This document shows, piece after piece, positions 51,363-62,576 of a stretch of 64,000 nt of DNA. Origin of the DNA: Myxococcales bacterium (GTDB lineage Bacteria > Myxococcota_A > Polyangia > Palsa-1104 > JAEUJZ01). The notes under the pieces were generated by a model. That model was not told the DNA's origin and made no database searches. It saw nothing but the letters and a program-made list of their open reading frames with translations. The stretch is taken from assembly GCA_016794465.1 (NCBI GenBank), contig JAEUKA010000036.1:62001-126000 (forward strand). Direction: 5' to 3'. How positions within the stretch are numbered: position 1 is the first letter of the stretch; each line of letters starts with the position of its first letter. The position numbers and the translations under genes were made by a program.

Positions 51363-52478
51363 ATGATTCGCTTTGATACGCGTCCCAATCCCAGCGCTGC
51401 CCCCAGCTTCCTCGAGTCCAAGAACCGTCGCCAGAAGGTCCGCGCCGCCGGTCTTCATCCCGACTACTGGTATCCGGTCGAGAAGTCCGAGAACCTCAAG
51501 CCCGGCAAGGTCATCGAAACCAAGTTCTGGGGCCGATCGATCGCGGTCTATCGCGACCACAGCGGCAAGGTCCAGGCAATTGAGGATCGCTGCGCCCACC
51601 GTCAGCTCAAGCTCTCGATGGGCCAGGTCAAGGGCTGCAACCTTGTCTGCATGTATCACGGCTGGGAGTTCGGCTGCGACGGCAAGCTTGTCTCGGTCCC
51701 GCATGAGCTCTTCGGCAAGCCCTTCCCGAACATCCGCATCGGCGCCTTCCCCGTCCAAGAGCGCTACGGCCTGATCTGGGTCTTCCCCGGCAATCCCGAG
51801 CTACAGGATGTCCACCGCCTTCCCGACATCCCCGAGCTAGAGGGTCCGAATCCGTGGGGCGTTGTCTCGATCGATGCGACCTGGAACGCGCATCACTCGA
51901 TGATCATCGACAACGTCAGCGACTTTACCCACGCGTATCTGCACCGCAAGTACCGGCCGTTCTCGGATGCCAAGCTCACCAAGCTCGAGTCGGTGGGCGA
52001 CAAGGTCTACGTCAGCTACGACACCAAGGTCGGGCGCGGCCGCATCGCGGGCCTGTTTGTCGATCGCAAAGGCATCAACACCGACCACATGGATCTCTGC
52101 TACGAGTATCCCTTTCAGTGGTCGAACACCGACGGCAAGATCAAGCATCACTTGTTCGTACTGCCGATCGATGAGCAGACCACGCGCGGCTTCTTCCTGT
52201 TCTACTTTTCGGGACTCAAGATTCCGCTGCTCAACATCGACATTCCCCACAAGCTGCTACAGCGAGTGCTTGATGTCGCCAAAGAGCTGCACATCCGACC
52301 GCTGCTCTCTGAAGATGGCGTCGCGGTGGAGGCCGAGCAGAAGGGCTACAACACCTACTATGACGAGCAGCTGGCCGAGCTAAACCCGGCGGTCAATCAC
52401 TTCCAGCAGCTGACGATTCGCAAGTGGGAAGAGTATCTGGCAGAGAGCGCGACCAAGAGAGTCGCGAAGGTAAGCTGA
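51363..52478 (+). CDS. Rieske-type non-haem iron oxygenase, possible SdmA homologue
   Basis: 371 residues; AGGAG in the stop region of the SDR gene serves ATG 51363. The Rieske [2Fe-2S] site is C77-x-H79 (CAHRQLKL) and C96-x2-H99 (CMYHGW). The catalytic iron site is in DNVSDFTHAYLHRKYRPF with D187, H190 and H194, so the two His are three apart, while most family members have four residues between them. The third ligand may be in VLPIDEQTTRG. Electrons need a reductase, not coded here. The C-terminal part is alpha/beta catalytic domain. It is the second gene of a two-gene set with the SDR; the convergent gene at 52482 starts its stop 3 bases further on. Confidence 0.9.
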   Translation: MIRFDTRPNPSAAPSFLESKNRRQKVRAAGLHPDYWYPVEKSENLKPGKVIETKFWGRSIAVYRDHSGKVQAIEDRCAHRQLKLSMGQVKGCNLVCMYHGWEFGCDGKLVSVPHELFGKPFPNIRIGAFPVQERYGLIWVFPGNPELQDVHRLPDIPELEGPNPWGVVSIDATWNAHHSMIIDNVSDFTHAYLHRKYRPFSDAKLTKLESVGDKVYVSYDTKVGRGRIAGLFVDRKGINTDHMDLCYEYPFQWSNTDGKIKHHLFVLPIDEQTTRGFFLFYFSGLKIPLLNIDIPHKLLQRVLDVAKELHIRPLLSEDGVAVEAEQKGYNTYYDEQLAELNPAVNHFQQLTIRKWEEYLAESATKRVAKVS

Positions 52479-52481
52479 GCC

Positions 52482-53588
52482 CTACTTCTTGTTCCGATAC
52501 AGCTTGTAGCTAATCTCGGTCGCCTCGCCGTCCACGCTCTCGATGATGAACTGAAACGGTCGATCTTTGCCGAACTGTGAGCCGGTCAGCCGCGTCAGCA
52601 TTCCCACCGCTCGACCCGGCTTGCCCGGACTCGCTTCCGCGTACACATACCCAAGCCGCCGCCCGAGGAACTTGCTGGCATCAGGCACCGAGCTCTCGAG
52701 GTAGGCGCGTACCTTGCCGCTCTTTGCCTCGAGCTCCAGCGCAACGTTGGTGCCGCGCGCGGTGCGCATGCCCGGGATGCCAAACACTTTGCCGGCCCCA
52801 TTCACGGACTTCACAGTGCCTTCCACCAGCCAGTCGTCGTCCGCCGCAACCTGGCCGCTTCGTCCGCCCAGCTTGATCTCCCCGTGCTCCTTGGGCTCGG
52901 CGTCACTCCAGTTGTCAGGCAGCTTGGCGGGCGCCGCTGGGGCCTCGGCCATCTTGAGCTGCCAGTTGGCCGGCTTCGGCTCAGGCAGCGCCCGAACCAG
53001 GGTGTCCGTCAGATCGATGTCGCGAAGCTCGGGCAGCGCCGTCAGCGACGCCACGTCTTCGACCTGATTGCCGCTTAGATCCAGCTTGCGCAGCACCGGC
53101 AGATCGCGAACATCGGCCACCGAATCAAGCCCGCAGTGCGAGAGCGTTAGCTGGGTCAGCGCTGGATGGCCCGCCAGCCCTGCCAGCGAGCCCAGCTTGG
53201 CGCGACTCAGGTTAAGGATTCGCAGCTCCTTGAGCGACTGCAGTCCTTCCAGCGACTCGAGCTGGGTGCCATCGAGCCACAGCGCCTTGAGCCCAGCCAG
53301 CCGAGCGATCGGCGCAAAGCGCTTGATCGGTGCATCTGCGATCCGCAGCTCCATGACGTGACCGTCCTCGATCGCTACCGCGCGCGGGTGGTTCGCCAGC
53401 ACACCAATCCCCACCGGCTTGAGCTGATTGGCCTTTGTCCCGGCTTCGCTGGCGATCGCCTCCAGCGCTTGGCGTTCATCGCCAGGCAGCTTCCCCAGCT
53501 CGTCTTCTATCGAGAGCGGCTTGCGCGTGGCAACCCAGATCACCAGTCCTAGGATCAAAACACCGACGGAGATCGCTACGTTTCGCAT
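52482..53588 (-). CDS. Membrane-anchored leucine-rich-repeat protein
   Basis: 368 residues from ATG 53588. One N-terminal helix (MRNVAISVGVLILGLVIWVA) anchors it. About 90-215 are leucine-rich repeats: LKALWLDGTQLESLEGLQSL, LRILNLSRAKLGSLAGL and LRKLDLSGNQVEDVASL are clear units of about 22-23 residues. The C-terminal 130 residues (VEGTVKSVNGAGKVFGIPGM) have a beta-rich OB-like look of unknown family. The in-frame start at 53714 would add a non-family basic part without a ribosome site. Such proteins are common surface or periplasmic binders. It converges on the Rieske gene with a 3-base gap, leaving no terminator room. Confidence 0.75.
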   Translation of the reverse strand: MRNVAISVGVLILGLVIWVATRKPLSIEDELGKLPGDERQALEAIASEAGTKANQLKPVGIGVLANHPRAVAIEDGHVMELRIADAPIKRFAPIARLAGLKALWLDGTQLESLEGLQSLKELRILNLSRAKLGSLAGLAGHPALTQLTLSHCGLDSVADVRDLPVLRKLDLSGNQVEDVASLTALPELRDIDLTDTLVRALPEPKPANWQLKMAEAPAAPAKLPDNWSDAEPKEHGEIKLGGRSGQVAADDDWLVEGTVKSVNGAGKVFGIPGMRTARGTNVALELEAKSGKVRAYLESSVPDASKFLGRRLGYVYAEASPGKPGRAVGMLTRLTGSQFGKDRPFQFIIESVDGEATEISYKLYRNKK

Positions 53589-53754
53589 AGCCGATAGTCT
53601 ACCACTTACCGTGCCCGGCGGGCTCGGTCGGACACGCTCGGACCTAGGTAAGGACCACACGCACATCACTTCGCGGAGCAGTCGTTGTGCCCATGGGCAA
53701 CTCCTGCCCCCCAAAGCCGAGAACTAAATCAAAGCTAGTTCGGGGGAAACCGTC

Positions 53755-56052
53755 GTGAGCGACTTTGAGCCACAGCAACCAACCACTTCCACGCCTTCTC
53801 CTTACAACCACTACGGGATTACTGGCGAGCAGAAGAACGACAGCGACTCGTACCAGAACTGGACCGGCTGGGGCTTTGGCGCCGGCAACCGCAAGGCCGA
53901 CACGCCACAGGCCGATGAGAATGACCCAAACAAGGCGCCTGAGGTCAAGAACGCCACGATGGGCGCGCCGAGCGTCGATACCGTTGATCTGTCCAAGCTG
54001 AAAGTGCCAGAAGATCAGCAAGGTCCCAAGAATGGCTTCTACGACGAGTCGGTCGCAGGGGTTCTTCCGTGGGAAACCGAAGGTCCGAGCGCAAAAGGCA
54101 AAGCCGGCGAGGGTCTGGGGCTCGATCTCTGGAGCGGCTCCGCAGTGGCCGGCGCACGGCGGCAAGCGGGTCTGCGCGGCGAGGCTGAAGCCAAGAATCA
54201 GTACGGTGACTCAGCCACCGCCAGCGGTGACATCTACGCCAACGCCGAGGCTGGTGCCGGTGTCAAAGCCGGCTTGACCGACAAGGGCTTTGAGGCGAGC
54301 GCCAACGCCAGCGCCAAGGCCGGCGTCGGTATCAATGGTGATGCCGATCTCAAGTCGCGTGATCTCCGCAGCCAGTCGATGATCGATGCGGGTGTCTCGG
54401 ACCCGCTCACCGTTGGCGCGGGTGTCCATGCCGACGGCTGGGCTGGTGCCAAAGTGGGCGCGGGCCTCAAGGCCGGACTCAGCACTGACTTCATCGGTGT
54501 CGAAGGCAAGGCCGGTGCGATGGCTGGCCTCGAGGGCAACATTGATGCCCACGCCAACCTCGGACCTCTCAAGGGCAAGGTGGGCGCGTCCGGCATCCTT
54601 GGCATCGGCGCTGAGGCCTCGGGTGGCATCTCGATCGAGGACTGGAAGATCCACATCGGCGGCAAGGTCGGTGCGGCGCTCGGCATCGGTGGATCGGTGT
54701 CCTTCGATGCCACGCTCGATCTGAAGCAGACCTACGAGCTCGCCAAGTGGGCCGGTGTCCAGATCCACAAAGGTCTTGACCGGGATGGCGACGGCAAGCT
54801 GGGACTCAACGATGCGGCCAAGGGCGTTGGAGAGCTGGCCCAGGGCGGCGCCAACATGCTCGATCGCGGCTGGGAAGGCGCCAAGAACTTCCTCGACGGC
54901 GATGGCAACGGCAAGTTCAGCATGGGCGATGTCAAGATCCGCGCCAACCAGGCCAAGGACTGGCTCGCCAACAAGGCGGGCTTGGCCAAGGACTGGGCGG
55001 GCGATCAGCTCGACGCAGCCGGCAAGGCCCTGCACAACATGGCCGACCGCGATGGCGACGGCAAGATCGGCATGTCTGACCTTGTGGTCGGCGCGACCCA
55101 GGCCAAGGAGTTTGCCAAAGAGAAGATCGGTCAGGCCGGTCAGGCGCTCGGCAATGCCAAAGACTGGGCCGTCGACAAGGCCAAGCAGGCCGGCCAGTGG
55201 GCCAAGAAGACTGCCGATCGGGATGGCGACGGAGCGCTCGGCATCGGCGATGTCCTCACCGGCATCGGCGAGGTCAAGGACTTCGCGGGCCAGAAGATCG
55301 GTCAGGCGGGCAAGGCCCTCGGCGCCGCCAAAGACTGGGCCGTCGATAAGGCGGGCGATGCCAAGGACTGGCTGCTCGACAAGGCCAAGGACGCTGGCAA
55401 GTCGCTGAAAAAGGCAGCTGATCGCGATGGCGACGGTCAGGTTGGCTTCAGCGATCTCGTCACGGGCTTCGGTCAGGCCAAAGAGTGGGCCGGCGAAAAG
55501 GTCGGTCAGGCCGGTCAGGCGCTCGGCAACGCCAAAGACTGGGCGCTCGACAAGGCGGGAGCCGCCAAAGACTGGCTCGGCGGCAAGGCCAAGGAAGCGG
55601 GCCAGGCGCTGCACAACGCCGCCGATCGCGATGGAGACGGCCAGATTGGCTTTGGCGATGTCATCGCAGGAGCCGGCCAAGCCAAGCAGTGGGCCGGCGA
55701 CAAGATCGGTCAGGCGGGGAAAGCCCTTGGTAGTGCCAAAGACTGGGCGATCGACAAAGGCAAGGCTGTCAAGGATGCTGCCTTCAAGGCCGCAGATCAG
55801 GACGGCGACGGCAAGCTCGGCCTCGGCGACATCAAGGCCGGTGCCAGCAACGCCAAGCAGTGGGCCGGCGAGAAGATCGGTCAAGCCGGCAAGGCCCTCG
55901 GTGCCGCCAAGGACTGGGCCGGCGACAAGATCTCCGGCGCGTGGGGCGGAATCAAGAACGCTGGCTCGACGCTCGCCAGTGGGCTCGGCGGCGCTGCCAA
56001 GACTGTCGGCAAGACCGTCGGCAAGGTCAAAGACTTCTTCGGCGGCTGGTAA
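53755..56052 (+). CDS. EF-hand and amphipathic 11-mer repeat protein with Gly/Ala-rich domain
   Basis: 765 residues from GTG 53755, with GGGGGAAA ahead; no signal peptide. Residues 1-130 are polar and Pro-rich. About 135-335 are Gly/Ala-rich strands (AGAGVKAGL, GKVGAALGIGGSVSF) of a kind seen in polymorphic-toxin and secreted proteins. From 342 on, seven EF-hand loops of the DxDGDGxxGxxD form start at residues 342, 381, 431, 488, 556, 624 and 681, each followed by amphipathic helix: QAKEWAGEKVGQAGQ, then AKDWAxDKA units. Loop spacings are 39, 50, 57, 68, 68, 57, mostly differing by 11, as in LEA-like 11-mers. Asp at loop position 12 (not Glu) resembles dockerin-type or Mg/Ca sites. Calcium-dependent folding is inferred; function unknown. 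Confidence 0.85.
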   Translation: MSDFEPQQPTTSTPSPYNHYGITGEQKNDSDSYQNWTGWGFGAGNRKADTPQADENDPNKAPEVKNATMGAPSVDTVDLSKLKVPEDQQGPKNGFYDESVAGVLPWETEGPSAKGKAGEGLGLDLWSGSAVAGARRQAGLRGEAEAKNQYGDSATASGDIYANAEAGAGVKAGLTDKGFEASANASAKAGVGINGDADLKSRDLRSQSMIDAGVSDPLTVGAGVHADGWAGAKVGAGLKAGLSTDFIGVEGKAGAMAGLEGNIDAHANLGPLKGKVGASGILGIGAEASGGISIEDWKIHIGGKVGAALGIGGSVSFDATLDLKQTYELAKWAGVQIHKGLDRDGDGKLGLNDAAKGVGELAQGGANMLDRGWEGAKNFLDGDGNGKFSMGDVKIRANQAKDWLANKAGLAKDWAGDQLDAAGKALHNMADRDGDGKIGMSDLVVGATQAKEFAKEKIGQAGQALGNAKDWAVDKAKQAGQWAKKTADRDGDGALGIGDVLTGIGEVKDFAGQKIGQAGKALGAAKDWAVDKAGDAKDWLLDKAKDAGKSLKKAADRDGDGQVGFSDLVTGFGQAKEWAGEKVGQAGQALGNAKDWALDKAGAAKDWLGGKAKEAGQALHNAADRDGDGQIGFGDVIAGAGQAKQWAGDKIGQAGKALGSAKDWAIDKGKAVKDAAFKAADQDGDGKLGLGDIKAGASNAKQWAGEKIGQAGKALGAAKDWAGDKISGAWGGIKNAGSTLASGLGGAAKTVGKTVGKVKDFFGGW

Positions 56053-56067
56053 CAGCTCGCTCCCCCA

Positions 56068-56092
56068 GGGTGCCGAGGCTCGCTCGGTGCCC
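56068..56092. terminator. Stem-loop between the convergent EF-hand gene and uvrB
   Basis: GGGTGCCGAG (56068-56077), loop GCTCG, CTCGGTGCCC (56083-56092): ten pairs, two of them wobble. It sits 15 bases after the EF-hand stop and 10 bases from the uvrB stop on the other strand. It lacks a T-run on either strand. Confidence 0.45.
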
Positions 56093-56102
56093 TCCCCCGC
56101 TC

Positions 56103-58205
<2,103 letters not shown>

Positions 58206-58211
58206 GTCGAG

Positions 58212-61010
58212 TTAGTACCGATAGCGGAGGATGATCTCGGCATTGAAGTTGTCCTGGCGGAACTGAATCGCGCCGAACGTCGTGCCGTTCCGCTGGTCGA
58301 TAGAAGTCGGCGTCGCGGTGTTGAAGATGTTGAACAGCAGCAGCATCAGGTCAAAGCGCTGCCCGATGAGCTTCTGAAAGTTGTACGTGAACTGCAGGTC
58401 CAGGATGAACTGGTCGGGGAGCTTGAACTCCGCCCACGTCGTCGGATCATTCACACGCGTCCCGGTCGAGGTGCCACGCGGCGATCGGTACAAAGAAAAG
58501 CTCGCGTCCTCTGGGCTCTGGAACACCTTCCACTGCGGCGCGCCCGTCCGGTACTGCATGCGAACGCTGGCGTTCAGCCCGAAGTCGAAGTTGTAGTCAA
58601 TCGCCCCCTTGAGCGTGTGCCGGTAGTTGTCCGACATCGGTCCGTAGTACAGCGCATTCAGCCGCGCATTTTGCTTATACGCAGTGAAGTAATCGCTGAC
58701 CGTCCCGTCGGTAAACGCCAAGGTATAGGAAGCAACCAAGCCCCAGTGGCCGGGATTCCCTTGCACCCACAGATCCAGTCCGTGATAGGTCCGCTGCGCA
58801 TCCTCGGGAGTCTCTGCCAGGAAGATGCGCCGACGCTCGCCATTCACATACCCGACAATTCGCGTTCCCGCCGGGTCCCACACCTGATTGGTTTCGGTGT
58901 TGGTCCACATGTTGGCGTAGCGACGGTAGGTATAGTCAACCCCAACGATCATCTCGGCAATCATCTCGCGACGAATGCCCGCCGAGACTTCGTCCAGACT
59001 CGGTGGCGTTACCTTGTCCGCAAACAGCTGCCCGCCTGGTCCACCTGATCGATTGCGCTCCGCAAACGACGACGTTGCGGGGTCCCAGTTCTTCTGAATC
59101 GCCAGCTGCTGGGGGTTCCCCCGATCGGCGACAAAGGCATTGCCGATGTCGTTGTGGCGTCCGTAGTGGGCCGAGATCAGCGTCGAGCGATCGTGCAGCA
59201 GGTCGTAGACCGCCGACAGCCGTGGCCCATAGCCCAGCAGCGTTCCCAAGCGATTCCCTTGGTAGTCGCGCAGCACGCCCAGATCGAACCGGAAGCCCGG
59301 CACCAGCGTCAGGTAGCGCTTGATCGTGTAGCGATCCTGCGCAAAGAAGCCGAGGTTTACCGCATCCGCCGTGGTGCTCCAGCCTGCCCCCGCCACGTCT
59401 CCGTTCGGCAGCGAGTCCGGGTACTCCGTCACCTGCGAGCAGCTGACGTGCGTGCTGGCATCCGCCGGATTGCAAGGCGTCCCCGGGACCGTATCGACGT
59501 AGTTGCGACCGCCCGCGATGCCCACGTTGTGCTGATAGCTCATGTACGCGAACTGGGCGCCAATCTTCACGTTGTGCATCCCGCCCAGGCCCATCGAGCT
59601 GTAGAGCAGCGTCGGATCAACCTGAATGCGGTACTTCGTCTCTTGGTTCCAGCCCAGGGCGCTGTTGATGTACGTGACGCCGTTGAACTGATCGGACGTG
59701 CGCAGGTTGTGGGATGGGGTCAGCCGATCGGGCTGGCCATCGTCACCGACCCGCATCGTATCTTCCACCGACCGCTTGGTGGTAAAGCCCGCCTGCATCT
59801 GGAACATCCACTTGGGCGAGATCGCGGTATCGAGCAGCACCACCAGCCACTCACCGCCCCGCCCGGTGCGCCGCTCTGCTTCTGCTGCCAGCGTCGTCTG
59901 CTGCGCGCTGTTGGTCACGAAGTTGCGGTCGATGTTAAACGACACCGACAGCCGCGTTCCCGTCGTCACCTGCCAGGTCAGCTTCGCCCGTCCCAGGTAC
60001 GTATAGGTGTCGCGGAACCGATCGGTGTCATCCGTGATGCCCAGCCAAGGAAACGGCGGCACCGTCGTCATCGCGCGGTTGTAGTTGAACTGGAACGACG
60101 TAAAGAACCACAGCCGGTCTTTGACAATCGGACCGCCGACGTTCGCGTTCACCGAGTAAAAGTCCCGAACCGGCGGATCTCGGTCGTCATAGATCAGCGC
60201 ACCGTTCTGCTGTGGCAGCTGGGCGCTGTAGCGGTTGCGCAGATAGAACGCGGTTGGCTGGATGACCACACTCGCATCGACGGTGAAGTTGTTGCCACCG
60301 GAGCGCGTGACCATGTTCTGAACCAGGCCGAGCGAGTTGTACTCGGCATCCATCGCTCCGGTAAACAGCGTGTACTGCTCGACCGCATCGAAGTTCATCG
60401 GCGAGCTAAGCCCACCGGTCACGATGTCCGAGGTATCCAGTCCATCGACCAGGAAGCGGGTATAGCGAGACAGACCGCCGCGCACCGATGGAGTCGTCCC
60501 CGGACCCACGCCAGCGGCCAGCTGCGCAATCGACTGCACCTGACGGAACACCGGTGTCCGCGACACCTTCTGGTTGTCGAGGGTCGTCGTAGAGACTGCG
60601 CTCTCGGGGTTTAGGATCGGGTTGCGCTTCTCGATGATCTGCTTGGTTTCGGTGATCTGGCCAATCCGCAGGACCACGTCCACCGCCGCCAGCTGTCCCG
60701 CCACCACCACGATGCCGCGCTGCTCGACCGGGGCAAAGCCCTCGATCCTCGCCTCCAGCTCGTAGGTTCCAGGCGGCAAGCTCTGGAAGGTGTAGCTGCC
60801 GTCGTCCCCGGTTTCCACCGTCCGGCTGCCACCGATCAGCTGTTTCGACCGCACCACGATCGGCACGCCCGAAAGACCATCCTTGGTGCCATCAATGGTC
60901 ACCACGCCGCCCAATCGGCCCGTGACCTCACCGATGGCGTGGGCCGAAAGTGGCGCCAGCAGCAGCACGAGGAGCAGCAGCGCCGCCCACAGCCCTCTTC
61001 CAAATCTCAT
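58212..61010 (-). CDS. TonB-dependent outer-membrane receptor with carboxypeptidase-regulatory N-terminal domain
   Basis: 932 residues. Signal peptide to about residue 26 (PLSAHAIG). Residues 35-115 form a CarboxypepD_reg-like beta domain (GVPIVVRSKQLIGGSRTVET, YTFQSLPPGTYELEARIEGF). A TonB plug follows (QSIAQLAAGVGPGTTPSVRG, FLVDGLDTSDIVTGGL) and a beta-barrel fills the remainder, ending in aromatic LRYRY, the usual barrel-assembly signal. No TonB box is obvious. It is one of the Oar-like receptors, often thought to take up or bind large substrates such as peptides or glycans. The lipoprotein gene lies 18 bases upstream, uvrB 6 bases downstream, on the same strand. Confidence 0.9.
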   Translation of the reverse strand: MRFGRGLWAALLLLVLLLAPLSAHAIGEVTGRLGGVVTIDGTKDGLSGVPIVVRSKQLIGGSRTVETGDDGSYTFQSLPPGTYELEARIEGFAPVEQRGIVVVAGQLAAVDVVLRIGQITETKQIIEKRNPILNPESAVSTTTLDNQKVSRTPVFRQVQSIAQLAAGVGPGTTPSVRGGLSRYTRFLVDGLDTSDIVTGGLSSPMNFDAVEQYTLFTGAMDAEYNSLGLVQNMVTRSGGNNFTVDASVVIQPTAFYLRNRYSAQLPQQNGALIYDDRDPPVRDFYSVNANVGGPIVKDRLWFFTSFQFNYNRAMTTVPPFPWLGITDDTDRFRDTYTYLGRAKLTWQVTTGTRLSVSFNIDRNFVTNSAQQTTLAAEAERRTGRGGEWLVVLLDTAISPKWMFQMQAGFTTKRSVEDTMRVGDDGQPDRLTPSHNLRTSDQFNGVTYINSALGWNQETKYRIQVDPTLLYSSMGLGGMHNVKIGAQFAYMSYQHNVGIAGGRNYVDTVPGTPCNPADASTHVSCSQVTEYPDSLPNGDVAGAGWSTTADAVNLGFFAQDRYTIKRYLTLVPGFRFDLGVLRDYQGNRLGTLLGYGPRLSAVYDLLHDRSTLISAHYGRHNDIGNAFVADRGNPQQLAIQKNWDPATSSFAERNRSGGPGGQLFADKVTPPSLDEVSAGIRREMIAEMIVGVDYTYRRYANMWTNTETNQVWDPAGTRIVGYVNGERRRIFLAETPEDAQRTYHGLDLWVQGNPGHWGLVASYTLAFTDGTVSDYFTAYKQNARLNALYYGPMSDNYRHTLKGAIDYNFDFGLNASVRMQYRTGAPQWKVFQSPEDASFSLYRSPRGTSTGTRVNDPTTWAEFKLPDQFILDLQFTYNFQKLIGQRFDLMLLLFNIFNTATPTSIDQRNGTTFGAIQFRQDNFNAEIILRYRY

Positions 61011-61028
61011 GAGGTGGACTCCCCTTGG

Positions 61029-62459
61029 CTACTTGGCCGAGGCCAAGGACAGACAGTGCACGTACACATCTTTGCCAGGAGCCGTCGGCACAATCGCCGC
61101 CGGATTGGCCAAGATCTCGCTCACGGTGCAAAGAGGACGCGGTCGAATCGTCGCAGTCTCGCTCAGGGCACAGGCCGTCATCTTGCTCATGTCCACCCAG
61201 CGCACGCGACAGACTGGCGAAAACTCCTTGCTGCCAGGGGCCAGCGAGAAAATCGCCAGCGCATCGGCCTTGCGGGTCTTGGTCGGATCGCCCGGATCGG
61301 TCAGCGCAAACGTCGCCTTGCTCCGTGGCAGCGGATCGCTCGCGTCGTAGCCCGTGCCACCGGGAGGCACAAACTCCACCGTCGAGACATACAGGTCATT
61401 GATGACCGGACAGACCGGCGGTGGGGCCAGGCAGGTGCCGTCCTTCAGCGGATCGGTCGTGGTGCAGACTTCCCCGTCAGCGAAGTTACAGCCAGTGGGC
61501 TGACCGGCCATGATCTTGCAGACCTTGCTGGTGTCAAACAGCGCCGGACACTTGCGGGCATCCGTCACCACCGGGACATCGCCACCATCAACGTAGCCCG
61601 ACAGCAGCCCTCGGAACCACGCCTGCGCCGGGAACTGGAACGACGAGGCCGGATCGCTCAGGCTCTGTGGATAGACCGCCTTCGACCCGGTCACAAACGG
61701 ACACGCCTGCACCGGATCGAGGCTGCGCCCCACCGGCACCCCGACGTTGACCATCGGCCAGTCCTTCCAGCGCGCCGAGCCGGCCTTCATCTGCTCACGG
61801 CTCACAAACGTGAAGTCGAGGTCCTTCGCGCCGCCCTCTGGGAAGGTCTTGGTGGCCCGATCCCAGCCCGCCCGCTCTAGCAGCGAGAGCTCGCGCTTTA
61901 CGTCGTTGCAGCCCATCCGATCGCGCACCGCCGGTCCCAGGCTCGCCTGCACCACCATGTGAAACGGCCGGTACGAGGCCTGCGCAGACGGCTCTGTCGC
62001 CCCACCTACCTGCACCGGAAACAGGCCCTGCGACAAGATCGGGTACTGCACCCGCTTGTCGTAGCTGTCGGTGCGGATGTTGAACTCGCCGGGATCGCTG
62101 CGGCCCTCGGGAGCGTTACAGCCACTCAGCTGATATACCGACGGCGGCAGCGCCCGCGAGGTATCAAACGCCCCGGTCAGGTCCAGCTGCGCCGCGAACA
62201 GCGCCCCAAAGTAATAGAAGCGCGGCCCGTCACTGAGCGACGTTCCATCCCAGCCCCGCCGGGGCATCAAGCATCCCAGCGCCGGATCATCGCGAGAGGT
62301 CGGCTGAAACTTGTACTGCCTGTCGAAGGCCGACGGGTCGATGGTCCCGGTGTACGGGTCCGGGTCGATCAGCCCACTGCACCCAGAGACAGAGAGCAAC
62401 AGGAAGCTGGGTAGCAGCGACGAACGGATAGAGCGGACGAGCGGGTTGATCTGCGACAT
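61029..62459 (-). CDS. Lipoprotein paired with the TonB receptor, function unknown
   Basis: 476 residues from ATG 62459; the longer in-frame start at 62492 adds nothing family-like. Lipobox SVSGC (about C27) then SGLIDPDPYTG. The mature protein is rich in Pro, Asp and Cys (about 14 Cys, probably disulfide-bonded), with motifs I do not recognise. It is followed 18 bases later by the TonB-dependent receptor, so by the usual receptor/lipoprotein arrangement it may bind ligand at the surface and pass it to the receptor. That role is inferred from order only. A PlsC-type gene lies 117 bases upstream. Confidence 0.75.
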   Translation of the reverse strand: MSQINPLVRSIRSSLLPSFLLLSVSGCSGLIDPDPYTGTIDPSAFDRQYKFQPTSRDDPALGCLMPRRGWDGTSLSDGPRFYYFGALFAAQLDLTGAFDTSRALPPSVYQLSGCNAPEGRSDPGEFNIRTDSYDKRVQYPILSQGLFPVQVGGATEPSAQASYRPFHMVVQASLGPAVRDRMGCNDVKRELSLLERAGWDRATKTFPEGGAKDLDFTFVSREQMKAGSARWKDWPMVNVGVPVGRSLDPVQACPFVTGSKAVYPQSLSDPASSFQFPAQAWFRGLLSGYVDGGDVPVVTDARKCPALFDTSKVCKIMAGQPTGCNFADGEVCTTTDPLKDGTCLAPPPVCPVINDLYVSTVEFVPPGGTGYDASDPLPRSKATFALTDPGDPTKTRKADALAIFSLAPGSKEFSPVCRVRWVDMSKMTACALSETATIRPRPLCTVSEILANPAAIVPTAPGKDVYVHCLSLASAK

Positions 62460-62576
62460 CGCAGCGCCGTGTAACACGTTCGCCCAAGCCAAGACAAGTG
62501 TCGTCGCGGACCTGTCTGCACAGCCCCTAGTCTCAGCGGCTGCTCCGTCGTAAAGGCTGGATCGGGCGCAAGACCG

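Noticed and set aside
53688..53699. Perfect 12-bp palindrome TGCCCATGGGCA before the EF-hand gene
   Set aside because: Palindromes of this length are expected about 16 times by chance in 64 kb, and nothing else marks it as an operator.
54211..55884. Minus-strand frame (557 codons) opposite the EF-hand repeat gene, with a regular Leu/Ala pattern
   Set aside because: The regularity is produced by the repeat units on the plus strand. The plus strand shows EF-hand loops that cannot be accidental.
59154..60614. Plus-strand frame (486 codons) opposite the TonB receptor
   Set aside because: No motifs, high Arg/His content, antisense to a well-supported receptor.
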